Source: Bacillus sp. OK048
GTDB lineage: Bacteria > Bacillota > Bacilli > Bacillales > Cytobacillaceae
Assembly (NCBI RefSeq): GCF_900103525.1
Contig: NZ_FNHN01000001.1
Location: 604,458-668,457, forward strand
Reading direction: 5' to 3'
DNA: 64,000 nt
The position numbers and the translations under genes were made by a program. Below, piece by piece: positions 8,807 to 17,155 of the stretch. The first letter of the stretch is position 1. Each line of letters opens with the position of its first letter. The notes under the pieces are model-generated. The model was not told the DNA's origin, did no database searches, and worked only from the letters and a program-made list of their open reading frames with translations.

Positions 8807-9271
8807 TTAAAATCCTAGAATCGCTTTAATGACAGAGGTAGTTTCTCCACCTCTAAAAAACACATATAGTAATAAGTATACCGCTACACCTGTAATGGCA
8901 GTAAAAAACCAAATAATACTGGTAATCGGGCCAAGTTTCTTATGCCTCGTTAAGTTATTTTTATACCCCGTATATAACGTGACAATTCCAAAGACAGCCC
9001 CGGTGGTTGCCAGGAATATATGAAAAACTAAAAAAGTCGTGTAATATACTTTAAGATTATCCGGTCCACCAAAAGCAGTGTTGCCCATAAAAATCGTTCT
9101 TGACATATAAATGATAAAGAAAACAAGTGCAAATATTGCTGCGATAAACATCGTCTTTTTATGTGCTTCAATTTTCCTTTGTGTAATCAGCCACCAGCCG
9201 ATTGCAACGGTTACAGCACTTAAAACGATGAAGGTCGTACTTATCGTCGGTAAAATAGGTAGGGAATTCAT
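8807..9271 (-). CDS. DUF420 membrane protein, CtaM-like oxidase assembly factor
   Basis: A 154-residue protein with five predicted membrane helices and the DUF420 signature (H-K-K-x-M near the end of helix 2, Y-x-x-F-L-x-x-H-I-x-L-A, and R-H-K-K-L-G). The Staphylococcus aureus member CtaM is needed for maturation of a heme-copper oxidase, and the B. subtilis homologue is YozB. Its place next to ctaG and the caa3 genes fits that role. The ATG at 9271 is chosen because AGTGAGG lies 6 bases upstream. Confidence 0.82.
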   Translation of the reverse strand: MNSLPILPTISTTFIVLSAVTVAIGWWLITQRKIEAHKKTMFIAAIFALVFFIIYMSRTIFMGNTAFGGPDNLKVYYTTFLVFHIFLATTGAVFGIVTLYTGYKNNLTRHKKLGPITSIIWFFTAITGVAVYLLLYVFFRGGETTSVIKAILGF

Positions 9272-9334
9272 AATTAGCCTCACTTCTATTATATTCTACA
9301 ATAATTTTAAAATAGTTCCCGAATATTTTCAATT

Positions 9335-9366
9335 AAAAAGAAAATCTCCCAGTGTAATGGGAGATT
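9335..9366 (-). terminator. Terminator of ctaG
   Basis: AATCTCCCA and TGGGAGATT arms with a 6-base loop; the minus strand continues with TTTCTTTTT. Confidence 0.82.
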
Positions 9367-10271
9367 TATTCGATCAATGATGGCTTTAAAGTGGAGGTTA
9401 TTTCCTTAGCAGCTTCCGCTTGGTCCTTGCGATACCATTCAAAGAAAACATGAGCTAAGATAACTCCATAAACAATTTCTTGGATAATCTTCATTAATAC
9501 GCCACCAAGCTGCTGATCATGTACCAATGACATCGAACTAAACAATTCAGGTCCACTTAAGCCTAAACCAGCAAATGTTGCTGGACCAACACAGAGAGCC
9601 ATTGCTTGGGCCCATACTTCTGGATCAGAATAGGTTGCATAGATTGAGGCAGGAGCAAAAATAATTAAAGCACAAGCGGGAGTAATTAATATCCCGTCTG
9701 CAAAAATATAGCCAACTTTCTTAAGACCACTTAACCGTTGTTGTTCCGGTACAGGGTTAATCAGCGGCCACCACATAAAAATGGCTACGAAAAACAAAAG
9801 AGTCGAATAACCCGCATGTAACCAAAAGCTTTGCATGACTTGATCAAAAATCATGGGAACATGGTAAAAAGAAAACAGTCCGTTAAATATGATTAACGCT
9901 ACGATTGGTTTTGTGAAAAATCGAAATAGTGAATGAACCCAATTTATCTTGAGAAGTTTTCTCCAGATCCAAACAGGAATTCCAAAGATAAAGATTGGTG
10001 GGATCACAAGAACTAATAATGCCATTGAAATCATATGAACATAAAACATTAAGTGAGCCATCAAATCCAGCGGGGAACCTTTAATTGCATAAATTAATGC
10101 CATCGAAAGCAAAAATAATCCAGCTTGTTTTTTGGTCAATGGTTCACTATCAGAAAACTTCCTGCGAAATTTTACTGTAATTAAAAAATATCCTGCTGTA
10201 ATTACTAGTAAACTTAATAGGAAGTACGGGCTCCAAAGTGCTTTAAAGCCAAAAATATCTAATGTAAGCAC
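9366..10271 (-). CDS. ctaG: Cytochrome c oxidase assembly factor CtaG (caa3 type)
   Basis: A 301-residue polytopic membrane protein of the caa3_CtaG family, with about seven helices and conserved histidines in LMAHLMFYVHMISM and FYHVPM. In B. subtilis it is required for active caa3 oxidase and probably helps CuB insertion; it is unrelated to the Cox11-type CtaG of proteobacteria. It is separated from ctaF by 317 bp holding a terminator and an intergenic repeat, so here it may have its own promoter rather than riding on the cta operon. Confidence 0.93.
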   Translation of the reverse strand: MLTLDIFGFKALWSPYFLLSLLVITAGYFLITVKFRRKFSDSEPLTKKQAGLFLLSMALIYAIKGSPLDLMAHLMFYVHMISMALLVLVIPPIFIFGIPVWIWRKLLKINWVHSLFRFFTKPIVALIIFNGLFSFYHVPMIFDQVMQSFWLHAGYSTLLFFVAIFMWWPLINPVPEQQRLSGLKKVGYIFADGILITPACALIIFAPASIYATYSDPEVWAQAMALCVGPATFAGLGLSGPELFSSMSLVHDQQLGGVLMKIIQEIVYGVILAHVFFEWYRKDQAEAAKEITSTLKPSLIE

Positions 10272-10362
10272 CGCATATCACCTCTTAATAGTAGTTAGTT
10301 CATAGATCTATTATATTCGTTAGCCAGTTCATACCGCAAAAAATATGAATGATTTCCTACAA

Positions 10363-10549
10363 GAAAAGCGCAAGCGCCCTGGTCAGCGGCGTATGGCCTG
10401 GAGCGCTCCAACCGAGATAAAGGAAACACGAAGAGCCGGAGGCGATTCGATGTTGACTTATCGTAGGGCGGAGAGCGAAGGACACTAGCCGTTAGGGCGC
10501 TGGAGCTGGACAGTAACCTAAGTTCAAAAAATTATATTTTCTTATCTTT
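10363..10549 (+). repeat. 187-bp dispersed intergenic repeat, copy 1
   Basis: A GC-richer block between ctaG and ctaF that recurs, in the same orientation, at 63583-63769 with six substitutions. It contains the palindrome TGGAGCGCTCCA and inverted GCGCCCT/AGGGCGC segments near its two ends. It has no open reading frame with a ribosome site. It looks like one of the non-autonomous elements that spread through Bacillaceae intergenic DNA. Confidence 0.9.
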
Positions 10550-10550
10550 T

Positions 10551-10578
10551 AAAAAGAAAATCGGCATAAAGCCGATTT
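10551..10578 (-). terminator. Terminator of the ctaCDEF operon
   Basis: AAATCGGC (10558-10565) and GCCGATTT (10571-10578) arms; the minus strand then reads TTCTTTTT. It ends transcription after ctaF and before the repeat. Confidence 0.82.
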
Positions 10579-10588
10579 CTTAAGATAG

Positions 10589-10924
10589 TTACCACCAAAT
10601 AATTGTTGAAAAAGCTAAAACCGTAACTAAGCCTATAAGCAATCCGGAATAGAGAAACAATGATGGTGCTTCATGTCCTTTATGACTCATATGCATGAAA
10701 TAGTAAAGCTGAAAAATCACTTGAACAACAGCTAAAAGGAGAATAAACGGCACGATAAACCAAGCCGTAAAACCTTTAATAGCCACTGCTGCAAATGCAA
10801 TTAACGTTAAGAAAATCATCAAGGCAAAGGAAACAACTTGATGTCTCATTTCTTCAGCACTTTTTTTCTTACGATATTCAATGTCAACTCTTGGGTTACC
10901 TGAATTTAATTGTGAATTTGCCAT
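10589..10924 (-). CDS. ctaF: Cytochrome c oxidase (caa3) subunit IV, CtaF
   Basis: A 111-residue subunit IVB protein with three membrane helices and the family motif YYFMHMSHKGHE between helices 2 and 3. It stabilises the caa3 complex rather than carrying redox centres. It follows ctaE after 4 bp and is the last gene before the operon terminator. Confidence 0.94.
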   Translation of the reverse strand: MANSQLNSGNPRVDIEYRKKKSAEEMRHQVVSFALMIFLTLIAFAAVAIKGFTAWFIVPFILLLAVVQVIFQLYYFMHMSHKGHEAPSLFLYSGLLIGLVTVLAFSTIIWW

Positions 10925-10928
10925 CAGT

Positions 10929-11558
10929 TTATCCCACCATCCCCATTAAATATACTACTGTAAAGATGAATACCCAAACTACGTCAATAAAATGCCAATA
11001 TAAACTTGCGACGTAGAATTTAGGCGCATTATAAAGGTCTAATCCGCGTTTTGAATTGCGAATGATTAATGTTAGAATCCACATTAAACCGAAAGCAACG
11101 TGCGCTCCATGGAACCCAGTCAAAGTATAAAATGCAGAACCAAAAGCACTACTTGTAAAAGTATGATTATACGTATGAACATAATGATTGAACTCATAAA
11201 TTTCTAAGCAAAGGAACCCAGCACCCAATAATATGGTAATGAATAACCAAAGATTCATCTTTTTGGCATTAAAGTTCTTCATATGATACATCGCATAAAC
11301 ACTCGTTAAGGAGCTTGTTAATAACAACATGGTAGCTACAAAAGTTAGCGGCAAGTCATATAAATCCTTTGCCAAAGTATGTGTTGAATCAGGTACTTTA
11401 TCCTTTAATGCTAGGTAGGTAGCAAAGAGAGAGGCGAAAAGCACAGTCTCTCCACCTAGGAAGAACCAGAAGCCTAAAAATTTATTTTTTGCTTCAAGGG
11501 TTGATTTTTCAGGCTCTGCAGGCCATGTCTCAATCGATAATTTTTCTTCTGCTTGCAT
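10929..11558 (-). CDS. ctaE: Cytochrome c oxidase (caa3) subunit III, CtaE
   Basis: A 209-residue subunit III with five predicted helices; FFLGGETVLFASLFATYLAL near 32-52 and FHGAHVAFGLMW near 150 are typical of heme-copper oxidase subunit III. Its start codon shares the A of the ctaD stop (TAATG overlap at 11558), implying translational coupling. Acts in the cytoplasmic membrane with CtaC, CtaD and CtaF. Confidence 0.95.
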   Translation of the reverse strand: MQAEEKLSIETWPAEPEKSTLEAKNKFLGFWFFLGGETVLFASLFATYLALKDKVPDSTHTLAKDLYDLPLTFVATMLLLTSSLTSVYAMYHMKNFNAKKMNLWLFITILLGAGFLCLEIYEFNHYVHTYNHTFTSSAFGSAFYTLTGFHGAHVAFGLMWILTLIIRNSKRGLDLYNAPKFYVASLYWHFIDVVWVFIFTVVYLMGMVG

Positions 11559-13429
11559 TATGCCTTAACCCCCTTATCCTCTTCATCCATTAATTCTTCT
11601 TTATGAATATGGAATCCATGGTCATCCTTAACTGAACGTATAAACATAGATCCAAATGTAATCAATAAGCCTAGTATTATCACTGGCACTGACCACGGCT
11701 TGTCATCCATATTAAACAGAGCTCCAAACGCTGCAACAAATAATCCAAATGACATCATAAATGGCAAGAATGAAGAATTTGGCATATGGATATCACCAAG
11801 TGGCTCAGCAGGTGTCATCCCTTTTTTGCCTTCCATTTTTTCTAACCAATATGCATCTAAACCACGCACTAGTGGAAGCTGCTTAAAGTTATAGAAAGGC
11901 GGCGGTGATGGGAGTGACCACTCAAGAGTTCTACCGTCTCCCCATGGATCATTTCCAACTCGCACATTTTTCACTGAAGTCATAATGATGTTGTATAAAA
12001 GAACTAATACAGCTAATGACATAAATGCAGCACCAAATGAACTGATTAAGTTAGACATTTCAAATCCTTGACCTGGCAGGAATGTGAATACACGACGCGG
12101 CATACCCCAAAGACCTAAGAAATGCTGGATAAAGAACGTCATATGGAAACCGATAAAGAATAACCAGAACGTGATTTTTCCTAATGTTTCATTCAACATT
12201 GTTCCAAACATTTTCGGCCAATAAAGATGTGTACCAGCAAGAAGCGCAAATACTACACCACCAACAATTACATAATGGAAATGTGCGACAACGAAATACG
12301 TATCATGGTATTGATAGTCAGCTGCTGCAACAGCAAGCATAATTCCTGTTACCCCACCGGCAACGAATGATGGAATAAATGCTACAGCATAATGCATTGG
12401 AGTTGTAAATTTAACACTTCCACCCCACATGGTTAATAACCAGTTAAAGATTTTAATACCCGTTGGTACCGCAATCGCCATAGTAGCAACAGCAAAAATC
12501 GCATTTGCAACTGGTCCTAAACCAGTTGTGAACATATGATGCGCCCAAACCATGAATCCTAGGAAACCGATTAATACGGTTGCAAATACCATGGATGAGT
12601 ATCCGAAAAGACGTTTTCTTGAAAACATAGGCATGATTTCCGAAAAAATACCAAAAGCAGGAAGTATCAAAATATATACTTCGGGGTGTCCAAAAATCCA
12701 AAATAAATGTTCCCAGATTACTGTATTCCCACCCATGGTGGTAACAAAGAAATTAGAACCAAACATACGGTCAAACATCATTAAGACTAGACCAACTGTT
12801 AATGGTGGGAATGCAAACAAAATAAGTGCAGATGTAACAAAAGTTGTCCATGTAAACAATGGCATCCTCATATAGGTCATTCCAGGTGCACGCATGTTAA
12901 TAATCGTAACCAGGAAATTGATACCACCAATTAGTGTACCTAAACCTGATATCTGTAGTCCCAAGACGTAGAAATCGACACCATGGCCTTTTGACGCCAT
13001 AGCAAGTGAAGCATATGATGTCCACCCAGCGTCAGGTGCACCATCAAAAAACCAAGAAAGATTTAAGAATACTCCTCCGAAAAAGAATAACCAAAATCCT
13101 AATGCATTAAGAAATGGAAACGCAACATCACGTGCCCCAATTTGTAACGGCATCACAGCATTCATAAATGCAAAAACAAGCGGCATAGCAGCAAGGAATA
13201 TCATCGTCGTTCCATGCATCGTGATAATTTCATTAAATAATCCTGCACTAACAAAATCATTATTCGGTACTGCCAGCTGGATACGGATAAATACTGCTTC
13301 TAGTCCGCCAATTACGAAGAAAAATCCACCTGCAATAAGATATAGGATGGCAATTTTTTTATGGTCAACTGTTGTTAAAAAGTCCCATAAAGTTGCGCCG
13401 AATCCCTTTTTTTGTGCGTAGGTACTCAC
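11558..13429 (-). CDS. ctaD: Cytochrome c oxidase (caa3) subunit I, CtaD
   Basis: The catalytic subunit (623 aa) that binds heme a, heme a3 and CuB, reduces O2 and pumps protons. Diagnostic segments are GGxNFLVT, FGHPEVYILILPAFG (CuB histidine and cross-linked Tyr), WAHHMFTTG and DTYFVVAHFHYV, the last with the heme ligands. The long C-terminal extension (residues ~540-623) is usual in Bacillus CtaD. It lies 31 bp after ctaC. Confidence 0.97.
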   Translation of the reverse strand: MSTYAQKKGFGATLWDFLTTVDHKKIAILYLIAGGFFFVIGGLEAVFIRIQLAVPNNDFVSAGLFNEIITMHGTTMIFLAAMPLVFAFMNAVMPLQIGARDVAFPFLNALGFWLFFFGGVFLNLSWFFDGAPDAGWTSYASLAMASKGHGVDFYVLGLQISGLGTLIGGINFLVTIINMRAPGMTYMRMPLFTWTTFVTSALILFAFPPLTVGLVLMMFDRMFGSNFFVTTMGGNTVIWEHLFWIFGHPEVYILILPAFGIFSEIMPMFSRKRLFGYSSMVFATVLIGFLGFMVWAHHMFTTGLGPVANAIFAVATMAIAVPTGIKIFNWLLTMWGGSVKFTTPMHYAVAFIPSFVAGGVTGIMLAVAAADYQYHDTYFVVAHFHYVIVGGVVFALLAGTHLYWPKMFGTMLNETLGKITFWLFFIGFHMTFFIQHFLGLWGMPRRVFTFLPGQGFEMSNLISSFGAAFMSLAVLVLLYNIIMTSVKNVRVGNDPWGDGRTLEWSLPSPPPFYNFKQLPLVRGLDAYWLEKMEGKKGMTPAEPLGDIHMPNSSFLPFMMSFGLFVAAFGALFNMDDKPWSVPVIILGLLITFGSMFIRSVKDDHGFHIHKEELMDEEDKGVKA

Positions 13430-13460
13430 AATTTTACCTCCCTTTCAACCAATTCCCCTA

Positions 13461-14519
13461 TTATTCCTGGACTTTTAATCCCATTAGATATGCTGTTAAA
13501 GCATTAAGCTGATCTTCAGTCAATTGCGGATATTTATCTGTCATTAAATTTCCTGGCTTGTATTTTTCAGGAGTACGAAGCCAATTCTTTAATTCTTCTT
13601 CATTATGGTCTAATACACCCGCTATACGTGAACGTTCTCCAAAGTTCGTTAAGTTTGGTGCAAACCTTGCTTCAGGAGGTGTTGTATTTCCTGGTGTAAC
13701 AGCGTGACAGCTTAAACAACTCTTGTTAAAGAGGTCTTGACCTTCTTGAGCTAAGGCAGTATCAGCCTTTGCAGGTTCTTTAACATCCTTCATATCAGCC
13801 ACCCAGCTATCAAAGTCATCACGGCTCAGCGTTTTCACTTTAAAGTCCATTAATGCATGGGATGGTCCACAAAGTTCAGCACACTTACCATAAAATAAAT
13901 CAGCAGCTTCTTTAGCTCTAGCACTATCAAACTCTAACCAGAATTTATTAACATTTTCAGTATTGGTATCAAGCTTTCCGCCTACAGCAGGAATCCAGAA
14001 AGAGTGTTTTACATCTGAAGAGATTAAATTAAAATAAACCTTTTCGTCTGTTGGAACAACTAAATCCTGTCCTGTCACAATTCCTTCACCAGGATATTCA
14101 AATTCCCACCAATATAAATTGGAGCGAACATTAATAACCAGTGCATCTGAATCTTCTGAATCCATCGGTGAAACATCTGCTAATTTAAATGTAGCAGCAA
14201 CTGTTGGGACAGCTAAAATCAAAAGTAATAATATAGGTACAACTGTCCAAATAATTTCTAGTTTGTGACTACCTTCCACTTGTTTTGGTATCCTATCATC
14301 TTTTCGTCTAAATTTCACCAAGACGATAAAAAAGATTACCATTACAATTGCGATTACCCCTACCATAATCAATGTACTTAGTTTCATCAGATCATATTGA
14401 ATGTCTGCAACTTCACCAGCAGGCCTTAATGTCGATAGGAACGGTTCGCCACATCCTGAAAGGATAAGCGAAAGAAACGCAAACATCGAAATCAAACGCC
14501 ATTTTGCAAGCCTTTTCAT
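13461..14519 (-). CDS. ctaC: Cytochrome c oxidase (caa3) subunit II with fused cytochrome c, CtaC
   Basis: A 352-residue lipoprotein: lipobox L-S-G-C with C23, two membrane helices (about 45-70 and 88-110), the CuA domain with ligands H172, C213, C217, H221 and M224, then a C-terminal cytochrome c domain with heme motif C268-L-S-C271-H272. The fused heme c makes this a caa3-type oxidase that takes electrons from the bc complex or cytochrome c. First gene after the ctaB-ctaC hairpin; ctaD follows after 31 bp. Confidence 0.96.
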   Translation of the reverse strand: MKRLAKWRLISMFAFLSLILSGCGEPFLSTLRPAGEVADIQYDLMKLSTLIMVGVIAIVMVIFFIVLVKFRRKDDRIPKQVEGSHKLEIIWTVVPILLLLILAVPTVAATFKLADVSPMDSEDSDALVINVRSNLYWWEFEYPGEGIVTGQDLVVPTDEKVYFNLISSDVKHSFWIPAVGGKLDTNTENVNKFWLEFDSARAKEAADLFYGKCAELCGPSHALMDFKVKTLSRDDFDSWVADMKDVKEPAKADTALAQEGQDLFNKSCLSCHAVTPGNTTPPEARFAPNLTNFGERSRIAGVLDHNEEELKNWLRTPEKYKPGNLMTDKYPQLTEDQLNALTAYLMGLKVQE

Positions 14520-14606
14520 AGCTTAATCAAACCCCTCTTTCGCCAATTGATTTCTTTTAATTATCTGTGATCAAAAATGTATGTAGTATGTTTCCGTCTT
14601 AATTTT

Positions 14607-14650
14607 TTTAAGAAACCATGGAGGCAAAAAATATGCCTCCACTATTTTTT
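14607..14650. terminator. Hairpin between ctaB and ctaC
   Basis: GGAGGC and GCCTCC arms around an A/T-rich loop occur in the 182-bp gap, with T-rich stretches on both strands. B. subtilis has a comparable stem-loop here that separates ctaB from ctaCDEF transcripts, so partial termination is a reasonable inference. Confidence 0.6.
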
Positions 14651-14701
14651 AAAAAAACTGGTGGAATATTATATTCCCCTTATATAAGAAAGAACATCCA
14701 G

Positions 14702-15640
14702 CTAAACTAATGTAACAATGACCATTGCGACAAAAATAATTGTTAAATATTGCAATGAGTACACAAACATTAATTTTGCCCACTTAATATCATCTTTGAT
14801 CTTATATCCATAAATCCCTAATATTAGCCAACCGACGTTAAGTAAGGTTGCCAAAATTAGAAATGGGATTCCTAATGAAGTAAGTAATATAGGTGTCGGC
14901 AACAGTGCTGCCACCCAAATTAGGATGTGTTTCTTGGTAGTTTTAAAGCCCTTTACCACCGGAAGCATTGGGATGCCAGCAGCTCGATATTCTTCTACCC
15001 TTCTCATTGCCAAAGCATAGAAATGGGGAGGCTGCCAAATAAACATAAGTATAAACAGGGACCAAGCCATTATATCTAGGTTTCCATCAACCGCTGCCCA
15101 GCCTATTAAAGGTGGAACTGCTCCAGAAATGCTCCCTATAATCGTGTTAGAAACCAATTGCCGCTTTGACCACATAGAATAGAGCACTACATAACTAAAA
15201 ACCCCAAGCAGTCCAATCACCGTTGCAGTTATTGTAGTAAACAATAGAAAAATAGTACCTAGTGCAATTAAAAGAATCCCAAGCCAAAGCACCTTTGAAG
15301 GAAGGATTTTCCCGGTAACAGTAGGTCTAGCTTTTGTTCTTTCCATTAGATGATCGATATCACGGTCAATGTAATTATTTAAGCTGCATGAACCTGCAAT
15401 AATCAGAGATGACCCCAAAACTGTGAATAACACGATATCTAGGTTATTTAAAAAGCTTTGGCCGCTAAAATGTAAAGCCAACCATATTCCAGTAAAAGTA
15501 GTAATGAGGTTTGAATTGACAATTCCAATTTTGATAAGTGCCGTAAAATCTTTCCACATTGTGGCTTTTTCTATATGAGAATTTAGACCAGTAGAGCCAG
15601 TATCAATCGTAGCTTCACCGTATGCCTTTGAATTTGGCAT
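14702..15640 (-). CDS. ctaB: Protoheme IX farnesyltransferase (heme O synthase) CtaB
   Basis: Adds a farnesyl group to heme b to make heme O, the precursor of heme A for the caa3 oxidase. The UbiA-type prenyltransferase domain has nine or so helices and the N-x-x-x-D-x-x-x-D motif in [21 protein letters not shown] place the start at ATG 15640 (312 aa), 5 bases after GGAGGGGG; a frame extension to 15724 lacks a ribosome site and would add an unneeded hydrophobic segment. Divergent from ctaA. Confidence 0.95.
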   Translation of the reverse strand: MPNSKAYGEATIDTGSTGLNSHIEKATMWKDFTALIKIGIVNSNLITTFTGIWLALHFSGQSFLNNLDIVLFTVLGSSLIIAGSCSLNNYIDRDIDHLMERTKARPTVTGKILPSKVLWLGILLIALGTIFLLFTTITATVIGLLGVFSYVVLYSMWSKRQLVSNTIIGSISGAVPPLIGWAAVDGNLDIMAWSLFILMFIWQPPHFYALAMRRVEEYRAAGIPMLPVVKGFKTTKKHILIWVAALLPTPILLTSLGIPFLILATLLNVGWLILGIYGYKIKDDIKWAKLMFVYSLQYLTIIFVAMVIVTLV

Positions 15641-15792
15641 CTTTCCCCCTCCTAAATATGTTGTAATTATTATTATAAACCCGATAGATATCTTTACCAA
15701 ATTATAATAGTTATTTAAAAGCATTTATTATTTTATTATAACGTTGTTCAAGAAACACTTTCTCTGTATATTAAATCACACTTTCGCATCTT

Positions 15793-15801
15793 TTTGTGAA
15801 T
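15793..15801 (-). promoter_or_regulatory. Possible ResD binding box upstream of ctaB
   Basis: The sequence TTTGTGAAT equals the consensus reported for B. subtilis ResD sites. ctaA and ctaBCDEF are ResD-dependent in that species. It lies 152-160 bp before the ctaB start, in the divergent region shared with ctaA. A single 9-mer in AT-rich DNA is weak evidence. Confidence 0.4.
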
Positions 15802-15974
15802 TTTTTCTGAATAATTTTTGTCTAAAATGTGTCAGTGAATATTTATTACCCATTATACTATAAATTAGATTCTTTAGAAAATAAAACACACATAAATTTA
15901 AATAAAAATCCAAATAATTTCTCGCTGTCCTACATAACAGCGACTGCTTATATGTTGTTATATAGTAGCAGTCA

Positions 15975-15988
15975 TGCACTCGTTTACA
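15975..15988. promoter_or_regulatory. cre-like CcpA site in the ctaA-ctaB intergenic region
   Basis: TGTAAACGAGTGCA on the minus strand matches the cre consensus TGWAANCGNTNWCA at all but two constrained positions (the T and second W of the right half). Glucose repression of cta genes by CcpA is known in B. subtilis. Confidence 0.4.
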
Positions 15989-16007
15989 AACCTCTATCTA
16001 TTAAAGG

Positions 16008-16039
16008 TTAGTTTTCACTATAATAATAGTGAAAACTAA
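16008..16039. repeat. Perfect 13-bp inverted repeat between ctaB and ctaA
   Basis: TTAGTTTTCACTA and TAGTGAAAACTAA are separated by TAATAA. No T-tract follows on either strand, so it looks more like an operator or leader hairpin than a terminator. It lies 172 bp before the ctaA start. Two further stem-loops lie just to its left (CGCTGT/ACAGCG at about 15923-15942 and GACTGCT/AGCAGTC at about 15943-15974). Confidence 0.75.
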
Positions 16040-16210
16040 AAGTTATTCAGAAGAGCAGTTTTTTTAAAAGTTATGCGAAAATATCGGTTTTAATTCTGTT
16101 CTTTTTCTCATGTTTTCGTTATGATTAATAAGACCTTTTCTCTCTTCAGACCTTACTGACATTAATATCCATCAACAAATTAATAAACTTTAATTTAAGA
16201 AGGTGATTTT

Positions 16211-17116
16211 TTGCAACGTTCTTTAAAGTGGTTAGCAGTAGCTACCACGATTGGAATGATACTCGTTTTACTAGGTGGAGCTCTAGTTACTAAAACAGAT
16301 TCTGGAATGGGATGTGGGAGATCCTGGCCACTTTGCAATGGCGAGTTCGTACCAACAGACATAACTCCTGAATTAATCATTGAACTTGCCCACCGACTTG
16401 TTTCTGGCAGTGTCGGGATTCTGGTATTAATCTTATCCATTTGGACTTGGAAAGCAATCGGACATATTAGGGAGACGAAGTTCCTTTCTCTTCTCTCATT
16501 TTCCTTTTTGGTATTACAAGGATTGATTGGCGCGGCAGCTGTTATATGGGCACAATCTGACTTTGTCCTAGCCCTCCATTTTGGAATCTCACTTATTTCC
16601 TTTGCGGCGGTATTCTTGTTGACTTTATTAATTTTTGAAATTGATAAAAAATTTGAAGCAGATAAGCTAAAAATTGATAAAAGAATGAGCTTTCATATTA
16701 TCTCTCTTTCTATTTATAGTTACTTGGTAATTTACACAGGGGCTCTTGTACGCCATACCAAATCGAGTTTAGTTTGCCGTGATTGGCCATTATGTATTAA
16801 TGACAGTCCTGCACTTCCGAGTAACCTCTTTGAGTGGGTCCAGATGGGGCACCGGGCAGCCGCTGGTGTTATTTTTATTTGGATAGGGTATGTTACCTAC
16901 CTAGCAATAAAAAAGTATCGTCACCAAAAAGTTATCTACTGGGGTTGGATTAGCGCATTTACTTTAGTATCCCTTCAAGTATTATCAGGGGCACTCGTTA
17001 TCTTTACCCGATTAAATCTTTATGTTGCTTTAATGCACGCTCTATTTATTACCTGTTTATTTGGGGTATTAAGTTATTTTCTTTTATTAGTCTCACGATC
17101 ACGGAAAATCAAATAA
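16211..17116 (+). CDS. ctaA: Heme A synthase CtaA
   Basis: Oxidises the C8 methyl of heme O to a formyl group, giving heme A for cytochrome oxidases. The 301-residue membrane protein has eight predicted helices in two homologous halves, with heme-ligand histidines in L-A-H61-R-L-V-S-G and G-H-R-A-A-A-G, and the loop cysteine pair C35/C42 (plus a second pair in C-R-D-W-P-L-C) typical of the Bacillus enzyme. The start is TTG 16211 after AAGGTGATTTT. Divergent from ctaB. Confidence 0.96.
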   Translation: MQRSLKWLAVATTIGMILVLLGGALVTKTDSGMGCGRSWPLCNGEFVPTDITPELIIELAHRLVSGSVGILVLILSIWTWKAIGHIRETKFLSLLSFSFLVLQGLIGAAAVIWAQSDFVLALHFGISLISFAAVFLLTLLIFEIDKKFEADKLKIDKRMSFHIISLSIYSYLVIYTGALVRHTKSSLVCRDWPLCINDSPALPSNLFEWVQMGHRAAAGVIFIWIGYVTYLAIKKYRHQKVIYWGWISAFTLVSLQVLSGALVIFTRLNLYVALMHALFITCLFGVLSYFLLLVSRSRKIK

Positions 17117-17149
17117 AAAAAGTTGCCATATTACTTGGCAACTTTTTTT
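17115..17149. terminator. Bidirectional terminator, ctaA / pycA
   Basis: AGTTGCCA and TGGCAACT arms with A- and T-tracts on both sides serve the two convergent genes. Confidence 0.9.
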
Positions 17150-17155
17150 ATTTGT

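Noticed and set aside
15776..16011. Two overlapping short frames on opposite strands in the ctaB-ctaA gap.
   Set aside because: No ribosome sites, Lys/Asn/Tyr-rich AT-driven composition, and they cover regulatory hairpins.
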